64,000 nt of DNA from Girardinichthys multiradiatus (GCF_021462225.1 NC_061817.1:14654810-14718809); one strand, 5' to 3'; numbered from the stretch's first letter, positions 23,775 through 34,810 are shown. Translations and numbers: made by a program. Notes: a model not told the origin generated them from the letters alone.

Positions 23775-26330
23775 TCAATTCAATTCAATTCAGTTTTATT
23801 TATATAGCACCAATTCACAACACATGTTGTCTCAAGGCACTTCACAACAGTCAGGTACATACATTCCAATTAATCCTAACAATTGAACAGTGCAGTCGGA
23901 GTTAGCTTTTTATTCAAATTGGATAAAAAGTTTTTCTATCTAAGAAAACCCAGCAGATTGCATCCAGTCAGTGACTTGCAGCATTCCCTCCTCCCGGATG
24001 AGCATGTAGAGACAGTGGACAGTCACTGGCATTGGCTTTGCAGCAATCCCTCATACTGAGCATGCATGTAGCGACAGTGGAGAGGAAAAACTCCCTTTTA
24101 ACAGGAAGAAACCTCCAGCAGAACCAGGCTCAGTGTGAGCGGCAATCTGCCATGACCGACTGGGGGTTTGAGAGAACAGAGCAGAGACACAAAAAGAACA
24201 CAGAAGCACTGATCCAGGAGTACTTTCTATGGGAAGGAAAAGTAAATGTTAATGGATGTAGCTCCTTTAGTCGTTTCACCTAGAAAGAAAGAACAGATCA
24301 ACTCTAAGCCAGTTTTCAAGGTTAGAGTCTGAAAGAGAGCACATAGAGTTTGTTACAGTTAAGCTCAGTCAATTGCCATGTCTAGGAGAGAGAAAGGGTT
24401 AAACACTAAAAGACAGGGCTATGTGGATCATCGGTAGAGGGTGAGCATTAAGTTGTTGCCAGCAGAAGCTCGGACAATTCCCCTCTCCAGAAAGGTGTCA
24501 CAGGTAGACACAGAGACAGGCCAGGTGTAGCTTCTAGGAAGAGAATAGAGAACAAGGTTAAAAGCTGAAATAACAGCAAATAATGCAAAATTGGAGAGTA
24601 GTGTGAGAATGTAGCGAAGACGGTGAAAGTGTGTCCTCCAGTAGCCTAAGCCTATAGCAGCATAGCTACACAGATAGTTTCAGTTCAGATTATTTAGTTA
24701 AATGGCGCTTATTTACAACAATGTCATCTCAAGGCACCCCACAAAGGGTCCCACTGATGGTCATTGTTATACTAAAAACCACAAGGATTGGGATACCTCC
24801 CTCTGTCAGACTGATTATAACCATTGGAAAAGAGAAGGGGTCATACAGGTAGCAGAAATGGAGGGTGTGTTTGCACCTCAACCATAACTGAGCCGGTTTA
24901 GGCTAAACCTGACTCCCCCTTGCTCCAACCAACAGGGAGGGAGGAAGGCTCCCTCCCTGATAAACTCAGCCACTCTAACTATAAGCTTTATGAAAAAGGA
25001 AAGTTTTAAGCCTAGCCTTAAAAGTAGACAGGGTGTCTGCCTCACGGACTAAAACTGGGAGTTGGTTCCACAGGAGAGGAGCCTGATAACTAAAGGATCT
25101 GCCTCCCATTCTACTTCTAGAGACTCTAGGAACCACCAGTAAACCTGCAGTCTGAGAACAAAGTGCTCTGTTAGGAACATATGGAACAATCAGATCTCTG
25201 ATGTATGATGGAGCTAGATCATTAAGGGCTTTATATGTGAGGAGGAGAATTTTAAATTCTATTCTGGATTTAACAGGGAGCCAATGAAGGGAAGCTAAAA
25301 TAGGATAAATATGATCTCTCTTCTTAATTTTCATCAGAACTCTTGCTGCAGCATTTTGAATCAGCTGAAGGCTTTTAACTGCATTTTGTGGACATCCTGA
25401 TAGTAAAGAATTACAATAGTCCCGCCTTGAAGTAACAAATGCATGGACTAGTTTTTCAGCGTCACTCCTGAATAGGATATTTCTAATTTTGGCAATGTTC
25501 TGGAGGTGAAAGAAGGAAATCCTAGAAACCTGTTTAATATGGGATTTAAATGACATGTCCTGGTCAAAAATAACACCATGGTTTTTTACTTTATTACCGG
25601 AGTTCGATTTAATGCCATCCAGGTTAAGTGATTGACTAAGCAGTTTCTTTTTTAAAGACTCCGGTCCAAAGACGACAACTTCTGTTTTGTCTGAATTTAG
25701 AAGCAAAAAATTTAAAGTCATCCAAGTTTTTATATCTTCAAGACATGCTTGTAGTCTATCTTAACTGGTTGGGCTCATCGGGATTTATGGATAAGTAAAG
25801 CTGAGTATCATCAGCGTAACAGTGAAAATGTATCCTATGCTGCCAGATAATTTGACCTATTGGAAGCATATATATATATATTAAAGAGAATTGGCCCAAG
25901 TACTGAACCCTGTGGTACTCCACAATTAACCCTGGAGTTTAAAGATGATTTATCATGTACATGAACAGACTGGAATCTGTCAGACAGATAAGATTTAAAC
26001 CAGCTTAGCGCTGTTCCCCTGATCCCTACAGCATATTCCAGCCTTTTTAAGAGAATATTATGGTCGACTGTATCAAATGCAGCACTGAGATCTAACAGAA
26101 CCAGAACAGACACAAGTCCATTATCTGAGGCCATAAGAATATCATTAGTGACTTTCAGCAGAGCTGTTTCAGTGCTATGATGAGCTCTGAAACCTGACTG
26201 AAACTCTTCAAACAGGTCATTGCTGTGTAAATGCTCACACATTTGATTAGCAACAATTTTCTCAAGAATTTTAAATAAGAATGGAAGATTGGATATAGGT
26301 CTGTAATTTTTCAGACCTATATCTGGATTG
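23775..26330 (-). mobile_element. L2-type LINE, 5'-truncated, with RT remnants
   Basis: Minus-strand non-LTR retrotransposon. Reverse transcriptase pieces are 26242-25835 ([42 protein letters not shown]), then the catalytic YADD with CYADDTQLY at about 25805-25831 in a shifted frame. The C-terminal part is 25721-24975 (LNLDG.K..K..GVIFD, DYCNSLL, HWLPVKSRIEFKILLLTYKAL, APLLWNQLP). This motif order is typical of fish L2/Maui-like LINEs. The 3' UTR continues to about 23775 with TTATTTATATAGCACCAATTC and an AATTC-rich tail; a second tail-like start near 24683 suggests two overlapping insertions. A TA-repeat expansion at 25868-25879 breaks the frame. No endonuclease domain is present. Confidence 0.85.
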
Positions 26331-26770
26331 AATTGAACTGTGATTCACTGTACTTCCTGTTGAAAGATTTGTAATCTTGGCCCAGTTTGGTTATGTTTTG
26401 TTGACAATTGTCAAATTTCATTGACACAAATTAGACCTAACTAGGATAAACCAAAAACTAAAGTTAGAACTAATAGATAACATTGGGATAAAATTTCTAA
26501 ATTACTGCATTTATTAAAGCACATCACTTTATTCCTTAATAATCTAAGGTTTGTAAACTGAAATACTGAGTGTTTGATGTTTAAAAATGTTTTAAAAAGC
26601 AGTATACTTTAAACACAAAAAGTTATCATTCTGATCCCTGGCCATGTGTGTTTTTATTTTAGTACCATAAATATTTTGAGTTAATTGTATTTGTATTTGT
26701 AATGTAACAACAAATTATAATGTAGGTCCAATTTTTGGCGTGATCGGTTACAACAAAAGTTTTGAGTTCT
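26331..26770. other. Unassigned AT-rich stretch
   Basis: Between the L2 LINE and the truncated gypsy pol. No coding or repeat signature seen. Confidence 0.4.
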
Positions 26771-26774
26771 GTAA

Positions 26775-28371
26775 ATTTGTTCAGGTTTACAGTATAGGAA
26801 CGATGTGGAGGAAGTGAAGGAGCCACATCTCTACTAAAGACTTTCTTTAAATCATGATATTGGGAACATGAGAAAGGTCAAGCTGGTCCTTTGAACTTTC
26901 AGGAGGAACATGTTCGACGGGTATGGCAGAACGCAGACATGAGACATGACATTGTTCACTCGACGCCTCTATGCATGAATGAGCCCAATTTAGATGAGGG
27001 TTATTGATCTTTAGCCAGGGATGACCTAGAATCACCAGTGCCTCCTTGCTAGGAAAAACAAAGAATGACATGTCTTCATGATGGTTACCTGATGAAATCA
27101 GGCGAAATAGTAGTGGTTGATGAAGGATTGTGCCCAGTTCACTGCCATCCAGAACTGAAACCTTAAAGGGACAAAGGGACAGACAGACTTTTAATTGGGA
27201 TGTTAAATTTCTTAATTAAGTCTGGATGGATGAGATTATGTTCAGGTCCAGAATCAATAAGAGCCAGAACAGGGTGCTGGTTCTGTTCAATACAAAGAAG
27301 TGAGTGAAGGTAGAATTGGGGAAATTTGAATGGTAGTTGTGTGCCCGTCAGTACCCCGTTACCTACTGGCAGGCTCTCTCTTTTGGCCGAACCAGGCAAT
27401 GCTGAGGAAAATGACCCAGTTCACAGCAGTACAGACACCGTCCTGAAGTTATTCCATGATCTCGTTCTTCTGGAGAAAGTCTAGTCCAGCCAATCAGTTC
27501 GGTCTGAGAATAAAAAACACAAGGTTTGCCTTTTACCTCTTGTGACATCACAGCTGGCTTTTGACTCTCAGGTCCTGGTTTGTTTATTTCTTTTTGTTCA
27601 CGCTGACGTTTTCTGACCCTGTTGTCAATTCTGATTTCCAAGTTTATGAGTTCTTCCAATGTTTCAGGCTCATCACAACTGGTCAACTTATCTTTGATAT
27701 TTTCATACAGGGCATTGCGGTAGGCTCCTTTAAGAGCAGGTTGATTCCATCCAGACTCCGCAGCCAGCGTGCGAAATTCAATTGTCATCTGTGCCACAGA
27801 GCGGCTGTTTTGTTTCAGAGTCTATAATTGTCTGGCCAGGGTTGTATCACTGTGTCTGAGAGAAGACATATTTTCAAACTGATCAAGAAACTCTTTAAGG
27901 GAGAAAAAATGTATTTTTATGTTTCATCAAGTAATGTCTCAGCCCACCTTAATTCCTGTCCTCGGACCAGTCCAATTATGTAGGCGATGAGGCTGGCAAA
28001 TAAGAAAAACTACTCTTTGACTGTTGGAAAATGAGTGAACATTGTAGTAAGAATTCTTTACTCTTTTCCAGGTCCCCTGAGAAAGGTTCAGGTGTCAGAA
28101 AAGGAACTTCACGGTAGGTAGAGTGATTCACCGTGTTAGTAGAGCTGGAACCAGAATGAGGGGAATTGGATTGGTTCGACACCACAGGAGGAAGACAGCC
28201 ATGAATAGCTTGAATGCTACGCGAGATCTCCATCAGAGCTTAGTTGGTTGCGGTCTGTTGTTGGTCTAGAGAAAGGAGAAGAGAGTTATGTTCCTCTAGC
28301 AAAATCCCCTGCTGGGATAATGCTGACTGAAATTGTGCCTCAGAGTCTTGTGGGTCAGAGTGTTCTGTCAT
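26775..28371 (-). pseudogene. Sushi-type Ty3/gypsy gag-protease, decayed
   Basis: Minus-strand gag starts at the ATG at 28371 (MTEHSDPQDSEAQFQ), closes at a stop near 28240, then continues in other frames. 28233-27976 has the Sushi/PEG10-type capsid phrase EPFSGDLEKSKEFLLQC. 27797-27363 has the capsid end and a CCHC zinc knuckle (CLYCCELGHFPQHC). The protease is in 27399-27163, with the active-site phrase ALIDSGPEHNLIHP, and continues in 27071-26847 (ALVILGHPWLKINNPHLNW). A short stretch just before RT is readable to about 26780 in another frame, where the element is truncated. At least four frame breaks make it non-functional. LTR-retrotransposon relatives of this lineage gave rise to the mammalian PEG10/RTL genes. 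Confidence 0.85.
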
Positions 28372-28640
28372 AATGAGAACCAAGAGACTTGCGAGCAGGC
28401 ACAAAACACGGAGACTGAACAAAAGGTTTACAATTTTTATTGAATAATATGAATGGTGTTTGATCCAGAAGTTCAGGTCACGTCGGATCGCCGCTCTGGA
28501 GAAGAAAATGGAGGTGAGGAGGAAGGCAGATAATTTGGAAGGTGAAGAGTAAGTTTAAAGGCTTGAGTAAGTTTAAAGACGACAACTCTGGTGCTCAATT
28601 TAACAATATTCCAAATCCACATTTTGAGTCTATCAGTAGT
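28372..28640 (-). mobile_element. Gypsy 5' leader
   Basis: Region immediately upstream of the gypsy gag start on the minus strand. It shares blocks with 14117-14280. It is cut at about 28645 by the left end of a Tc1 element. Confidence 0.6.
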
Positions 28641-28899
28641 TTAGAACTGCAATTCCACTGAAGTTGGGACGTTGTGTAATACTTAAATAATAACAGATGG
28701 GAATGATTGGTTAATCCTGTTCAACCTTTATGCAGTTGATTACACAAAACAATCAATTTTATTGTTTTATTGCAAATATTCACTCATTTGAATTTGATGT
28801 TTGCAACAGGTTCCAAAAAAAAGCTGGGACAGGAGCAACAAACGAAAGGAATGTCATTACAGTAAACCAGGTGACGAGAGCAACAATTACAGAAGCAGA

Positions 28900-30085
28900 G
28901 TTCAGGTTACACTGATTTTTTGCTAAACAGGAAAATACAGCAGGGTCATGTGGGAATCTGGTTTCTGCTGGTCGGTGCACTGAGGAAAAGAAGTAAGTGA
29001 GCACAGGTAGCAGGAGGTAATGGCTGGAAGTGATTGGAGATAAATCTTACTGTTAAGATGAAGAGGAGTTTCCAGGGGACGGTAAGTTACGCCACAGACA
29101 CTAAGTTTGACAGGAGAGGTTATTGTGAGGTGGTGATTGTTCCTATGAATTTCCTTCCAGGAGGTGTAAGTGAAGTTGGAGGGTGGACAGGCAGGAGTCT
29201 TAGAGGCAGGTGGTGAGGAGAAGAGGTTAGTTCCTTCCTTGGGCTTGCATATTCCAGGAAACTGAAGGAGGCTCTCAGGTAGGGAAGCACCGTGAAGTGC
29301 TTTCAGCCAACTGCGAACTGGGGCACGGAACATTGGACTCAGAAAATCCAGGTCTGGGTGTTCGGAGTCCTTTCCACTCTAAAGAGAGAGGAGGGCAAAT
29401 GGGGGTCAACGACAAGTTCAGGAAACGCAAATGAAAGAGCTTAGACTGCTGGTCTGATTACCACTCTGGTGAGTGAATCATCTGACACCTCATTCAGGGT
29501 TTCTGCTGCTTAAGAAGCTCCTCTTGATTAGTCCTGATGATCTTCAGCTGTGTGGCTGCACCTGCCTGTCGAGCCTTGAAGGAGGAGGTGAGAGAGAAAC
29601 CACATACACACACAACACAAACCTGTGCTCAACTCCGTGGCATGGCAGGGGAAAATTGAGGAATGCTCAAAAAACACCTGTTTGAAAATTCCACAAGTGA
29701 ACAAGTTAACAGGAAACAGGGGAGTATCATGACTGGGTATAAAAACCAGGATTTAGCCGGACCAAAGTGCAGACAGGAATTTGGAAGCCCCATGATGAGT
29801 AGAAAGATTTAACAATAATAAAGTCAAAAACTTATAACCTGGGTTCTTAGAGAAACAGTATTTGGAACTGGCAAGAAGCGGTAAAACGGACAAACCAGCG
29901 AGAGCCAAAGAGAAGTATATATACTGGAGCAAGAGTGGAGAAAAGGCATGGAGAGCAGTTGAAAGCAATCAGGTGGGAATCAGGAGAGAGCTGGGGGAGG
30001 AAAGAGAGAGAAAAGGAATAAAACAGGAGAAGAGAGCAAATAGTCCTACAGTTTAGAAATCTCTGCATGAAAGCAGCAGGGCTGA
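28900..30085 (-). mobile_element. Gypsy-related LTR/leader segment inside the Tc1 element
   Basis: Purine-rich on the + strand, with blocks shared with the gypsy fragment at 14395-14440 (GGACAGGCAGGA..CTTAGAGGC, GAAAATCCA). No coding sequence. The interleaving gypsy leader - Tc1 left - gypsy-like - Tc1 right implies at least two nested insertion events. Confidence 0.5.
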
Positions 30086-30840
30086 AAACCAACATTGAAT
30101 GTCTGTGACCTTTGATCCCTGAGGAGGCCCTGCATTGAAACTGACATCATTCTGTAACAGATATTACCATGTGGGCTCAGGATTAATTGAGAATACCCTT
30201 GTCAATTGACACAGTTTGTCAAGTACAAGTTAAAACTCTAGCAGGCAAAGCAGAACCCATATATAAACAACACTCAGAAACACTGGTGGCTTTTCTGGAC
30301 CCGAGCTCATCTGACCCAAAGTGGTAAAGTGTGCTGTGGTCTGACGAGTTCACATTTTAAATTGTTTTTGGAAATCATGGACGTCGTGTCCTCTGGGCCA
30401 AAGAGGAAAATGACTATGATGGCTGTGGTCAGTTCAAAGGTAGCATCTGTGATGGTATGGGGGTGTGCTGGTGCCCATGGCATGGATAACTTGTACATCT
30501 GTGAAGGCAACATTTATGCTGAAAGGTACATACAGGTTTTGGAACAACTTCTGCTGCCATTCAAGCAACGTCTTTTTCAGACGTTATTACTGCTTATTTC
30601 AGCAAGACGATGCCAAGCCACATTCTGCACGTGTTACAACAGCCTGGCTTTGTAGTAAGAGAGTGCCGGTCCTTGACTGGCCTGCCTGCAGTCCAGACCT
30701 GTCTCTCATTAAAAATGCGTGGAGCATTATGAAGCGCAAAATACGACAATGGAAACCCTGGACTGTTGAGCAACTGAAGTTGTTTATCAAGCAAGAATGG
30801 GAAAGAGCTCCACCTAGGAAGCTTCAACAATAAGTGTCCT
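30086..30840 (+). pseudogene. Tc1-like transposase, decayed
   Basis: The C-terminal two-thirds of a Tc1/mariner transposase. Pieces include the linker region (30090-30250), the WSDE-type first catalytic Asp region near 30338-30352, ICEGNIYAERYIQVLEQ (30500-30550), the second catalytic Asp in QQDDAKPHSARVTTAW (30600-30650) and DWPACSPDLSLIKNAW (30675-30722), ending LKLFIKQEWERAPPRKLQQ. The third catalytic residue, expected in the SPDLSPIEN context, reads K here (SLIKN), so the DDE triad is broken. There is a frameshift near 30565. It cannot encode an active enzyme. Confidence 0.85.
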
Positions 30841-31096
30841 CACTTCCCAAATGCTCATTGAGTGTTGTTAAAAGGAAAGGTGATGTAACACAGTGGTAAA
30901 CATGTTCCTGTCCCAGCTTAGTTGCAACATATTGCAAGCACCAAATTCAATTGAGTGAATATTTACAAAAAACAATGAAGTATGAACATTGAATATCTTG
31001 TCTTTATAGTGGATTCAGTTGCATATAGGTTAAACAAATCCTTGTATTCTGTTATTAATGTTTTACACAACATCCCAACTTCATTGGCATTGGAGA

Positions 31097-31439
31097 TGTA
31101 AGTCCCTTTGTTCCATGGAGTCTCGAGTGTCCTGTGAAGGGAGGAATGAGAGGTTTTCTTAGAGGGTAAACTACCTGGCGGTGATATTGCTGGTGAGAAA
31201 AGGTCTGATTTTTCAGAGTTTACTTGAAGAATATTATTAACTGGCAATTCTTCTTTCATGGCTCCTTTGTATCAACAAAATTGGGCGTCTTTTTCTTTTT
31301 CCTCAATAGTTAGTAAAAAAAAACAACTAAATAAAGCTCAACCAGGTCACCATAAAATTATCAACGAAATATAAACATTCTGTTTCAAGTTCATATCTAA
31401 GATTAGTAAGCTTGATAAGACAGAGGCACAGAGGGGTTT
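31097..31439. other. Unassigned stretch before the host promoter
   Basis: No gene recognised. A minus-strand frame (31259-30963) overlaps the Tc1 end and has no recognisable domain. Confidence 0.4.
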
Positions 31440-31857
31440 TCCATGATGCTGACTTTGGCGTCAGCAGCTTTTGTAATTACTACAGCGGCGCCCCACGTGA
31501 CTGGTGAACACAGCAGTGCTCTGTCCATGGTGCTAAAACAGACAACCAAACAAACACACTATTGGGTTTTAGGTTCTGATCCAACAGTACAGCCGCCGTG
31601 CTCAGCTCTGGCACTACCCCAGACTGCTCCCTGTGCCGCAGTACTGATCGGTTAGAGATGGCTAGAATAGTGATCTTTTCAGGCGCATCCCGCCCCTCTT
31701 GTCCCCTTTAGTACGCTTCCGCTTTAACCGACCAATCAGAACGCGATGCGCTGCAGCATATAAAGCGACCTGCCGTCGAGCCGTTCACCCCTCCGTCCCC
31801 GCCGTCCTATGAATCATTGAGCCGAGCTGCATCTCCATATCTACCGCAACCGTAAAG
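31440..31857 (+). promoter_or_regulatory. Host gene promoter and 5' UTR (CpG-rich, CCAAT and TATA)
   Basis: A local GC/CpG-rich island. It contains an E-box CACGTG (31494-31499), a CRE/AP-1-like GGCGTCAGCA (31457-31466), a GC box (CCCGCCCC near 31689), an inverted-type CCAAT (ACCAATCAGA, 31731-31740) and a TATA-like CATATAAAG (31758-31766). Transcription would start at about 31788-31795, giving a ~65-bp 5' UTR in ACCCCTCCGTCCCC context. Spacing of CCAAT, TATA and predicted start is normal. Confidence 0.7.
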
Positions 31858-31869
31858 ATGGCGACCCGG
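31858..31869 (+). CDS. First coding exon of an unidentified host gene (MATR...)
   Basis: ATGGCGACCCGG followed at once by the strong 5' splice site GTAAGAG (GT at 31870-31871). The ATG is in a fair Kozak setting (AAAGATGG) and follows a good promoter and a short 5' UTR, so this is probably the start of a real gene whose next exon is far downstream. Four codons are not enough to name it. No later exon is recognised up to 64000, so the first intron could exceed 30 kb. Confidence 0.5.
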
Positions 31870-32700
31870 GTAAGAGCATCATTATTTCTCCCTCTGAAGG
31901 AAACAGACAGGGTTTGTATGGAAAATAGAAGGCTTCCCCTTGGCGCAAGATGTCGGTTGAGCCTAATCTCCCGCTAACCCAGGGTGTAAAGCAGCCTCGT
32001 TTCGCCTGAATGTCACCGTGACTACAGAACGGACTGGTTATTTCACATGATGTGTTCTCCCGGCCCAGTTTACTTCGTATGTGTGGGAACATTTGGGCCA
32101 GGTCTGCATGGTCTCAGCCTGCTAATAGCTGACACTATCGCCACAAATGTAAGGCTTCGCTTGCCCTTGAACCACCGTGGCTGCCTGACATGCAGCCCTC
32201 TGGATGCTCATGAAATAACGAGGCAGTGGGCTTTTGGTGGAAAACAGCGCATACGTTTAGGCACAGAATGCGTTAATACTGCCTCCAGTCTGCAGCTCTG
32301 AGGCGCTGCTGGAGCCGCACAGCAGTGCATGGCTGGCAGCTTGATTGTGCATGTTGATTTGACTGGTTTTGTTCGATGCACAAGGAACAGGATGTTAAAG
32401 GTAGCTGGTGTTAAACCTGTCCTACTAGCCTGCAATCACTCTCATCACAGGCCCGTGATGAGAGTGTTAAAATGCAATGTACCCTAATAGAATATTTACA
32501 ACTGTGCTCTATTTGCCTCTAGGGTGTATTATAAACTAGACGTATTAAACTGTCTTAGCTTTATTTTAAATTTTTTCCTGCACTGACCACAGACCATATT
32601 ATACCAACCTTTATATTTTATAACCTTTATAAAAAAGATTTCAGAAAAGGGACAGTCTTAACAGTCTCTTGTCTAAAAAGACCCTATGATTCCTTTTTTC
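31870..32700 (+). other. Intronic stretch after first exon
   Basis: Still somewhat GC-rich up to 32350, then AT-rich. No second exon with convincing coding signal and acceptor was found. Confidence 0.4.
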
Positions 32701-32719
32701 CACACTGAATAATGTCTAA

Positions 32720-33420
32720 TGAGATCTTCCCATTAACTTGGTCAAGCTTCCACATTCTTGTAAAAGAACATCATCCCCACAGCAGGATTCTGCCACCACC
32801 ATGTTTTACTGTGAATATAGTGTGTTTAAGCAGATGTTCAGTGTTAGTTTTCTACCACACAACATTTTGAATTTGGAGAGCATCTCTCAACATTTTCAGG
32901 CCCTGCCACTGATTATCAATTGGATTTAATAGGCTCGTGATGGGACCATTCAAGACAGGAGTTCGCTTTTATCTAAACCAATTCTAGCTCTGCCTGTATG
33001 TTCTGTGTTGTTGTCCTGCTGAATGGTGAACTTACACCCCAGTCTGAAGTCTTCTTCAGCCTCTAACAGGGGTTTTGTTCCAGTTTTGTCCTGCATTTAG
33101 CTCCAAGCATCTTCTTTTTAACTCTGACCAGCTTCCCTGTCCTTGGTGAAAAAAGGCCTGCCCACATCATGATATTGCAGCAACCATAACTTACTTTGAG
33201 ATGATGTGTTCAGGGTCATATGCAGTGTTAGTTTTCCACCACCATAGTTTTGGATAAAGGCCAAACAGAAAGTTTAATTTTGGTCTTATCTGACCAGAGC
33301 ACCTTCTTCCACATGTTTGCTGTGTCCCCTACATGACTCCACATGACAACGGTTTTCTTGTAGCAAATCTTTCTTAAAGGCCAGATTTGTGGGCTGGATG
33401 GCGTATATTTCTAGTGTCGA
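32720..33420 (-). repeat. Dispersed fish repeat, copy 1 (DNA-transposon-like)
   Basis: Contains the recurring phrases CATCCCCACAGCAGGATTCTG, CACCACCATGTTTTAC, GTGTTAGTTTTC.ACCAC and TCTGACCAGAGCACCTTCTT (33291-33310). The same phrases, diverged, occur in copies at 34340-34800 and 55160-55690. The region seems to hold two partial copies in tandem (32745-32890 and 33050-33420). Family not named. Confidence 0.65.
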
Positions 33421-34339
33421 CAGATTATCCCCCTGAGCTGTGGGGTTTCTTGCTGGCTCCTGGACATATGCTAAAAGATTATGTCCATTTAGAAATTTCT
33501 AAAAGGTGAATGAGGGAGGGAGAATAAACAACAGTGCAATCTTTGCAGCCCTGTTACATATCCTTTAGCTAATGACCTTGAAGGCATTCCAGCCCTCAGA
33601 TTTGGAAGTCCACATATTGTCATTTTACTGTGTCAATAACACAATAGCACCTTAAAATCATTGAGCCTCTCATATCAGACATGCTCATCTTCTATTTAAA
33701 TCAGTAGCATGCCAGATTTGTATCCTCATATTATCAGTGCAGTCAGAATGCATGGTCATGATGCTAATAGCTGTGTTAGCAGCTGCTAATAGATGATCAG
33801 TTATAACCGGCTAAATTTGAATATGGACATATCAGCTGTTTGGTTAGTGCTTTCTGAAATGCATTGTGCTGCTTGTGCTGAGACATTTATTTTCATCTCA
33901 GAGGAAATGACTCAAGCATTATAGAGGCAATGCTTTGACCTAGTACCACTACCCATTTTACCATATTTGGTGTGTTAAAAACAAACAGAAATAGGTATAA
34001 AGCTCAATAGGACTGACCTACTGGTACATTTATTTTAGCTTGACTGCTGAGGCTATTTAGTTGATGGTGGTATCAGCTAGCTTTACTGCTGGCTGATTTG
34101 CTATAGAACCCTGGAGAGATTTGGCAATACTTCCTTTAAACAATCTTATTTTTTTATTTATGAAGCTTGCTCTGTGTGAATGGTCTTTGACATGTATTTT
34201 GGTGAATTGCTAGGTGTAATGTGACAAAATAAAGCACATTTTGTACAACATCACATTCAAGCAGGTTTTTGACGTATATGAGTCACTTTAATGTCTCCTG
34301 GTTTTGTGTTGCTTGTGTGTTCTGGGGTAAATTTCGTGG
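33421..34339. other. Unassigned AT-rich stretch
   Basis: No gene or named repeat recognised. Confidence 0.4.
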
Positions 34340-34800
34340 TGTTCTATTGCATCAGAACAGGGTCTGTTACTTTGTATTCCATTGGGTGCTATAAATGCGT
34401 CCAACTCATGAATATACTTTGATCTGAACCATTTCATTACAGCCCTGGCAGTATGTTTAAGGTTGTCGTCTAGTTCCGTTACAGGATTGTGCTGTATTTG
34501 TTTCCACCCGTCTTCCCATCAACTCTGTACAGCTTATCCGTCCCTGCTGGAGAAAAGTATCCCCACAACATGATGCTGCCACCACAATTTGTATTTATTA
34601 TTTTGGTGTGGGCGTGGTGTTTTAGAATGATGTGCAGTGTTAGTTTTCTGCCTCACACACTGTTTAGCATGAAGGCCAAAAAAAGCTTAATTTTTGTTTT
34701 ATCTGACCAAAGTACCTTCCTTTTCATGGTTACTGTGTTCTCTACTTGGCTGGTGGCAAACAGCAAACAGGACTCCTATTGGCTTGCTTTCAACAATGTC
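34340..34800 (-). repeat. Dispersed fish repeat, copy 2
   Basis: Shares with copy 1 and copy 3 the order: ...CTGGCAGTATGTTTAAGG.., ..TTACAGGATTG.CCTGTATTTG.., ..CATCAACTCTG.ACAGCTT.., ..CCCCACAACATGATGCTGCC.., ..CAGTGTTAGTTTTCTGCC.., ..ATCTGACCAAAGTACCTTC. An open frame of 124 aa lies in it, but the translation is unlike a known protein. Confidence 0.65.
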
Positions 34801-34810
34801 CTTCTTTATA

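Larger units (their letters stand above)
20286..23780 (+). pseudogene. SAMD3-like protein, decayed multi-exon copy
   Basis: Segments match the C-terminal region of the highly amplified teleost 'sterile alpha motif domain-containing 3-like' proteins. The pieces are 20299-20500 (VLPAFSFEVEHVLEDGN), 20493-20870 (VAEALINAHPCLSQRGSHN, YGWKVLLGTYRTVMA), 21900-22075 (AEFHRITNVNLRNPF..DHHTPTK), 23327-23430 (RILSLRALSIYLQED) and 23556-23760 (EPNVSECPLALLTASANIF..LLLFGLIYVFNIEYPK). The pieces are collinear and separated by repeats at 21030-21840 and 22250-23325, which may occupy old introns. A SAM domain itself is not seen. The unit follows the zinc-finger pseudogene by about 110 bp in the same orientation. 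Frameshifts at about 20490 and near 20860 (A-run) argue for a pseudogene. Function of the family is unknown to me. Confidence 0.6.
28648..31096 (+). mobile_element. Tc1/mariner element, split by other repeats
   Basis: Terminal inverted repeats CCACTGAAGTTGGGACGTTG (about 28657-28676) and, reversed, CAACATCCCAACTTCATTGG (about 31070-31089) mark the two ends. Subterminal blocks also mirror each other (AGCTGGGACAGGAGCAAC near 28822, GTTGCAAC and CCTGTCCCAGCTTAG near 30910). The left ~220 bp and the right ~1010 bp belong to this element; 28900-30085 is foreign. Fish genomes carry many such copies. Confidence 0.75.
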
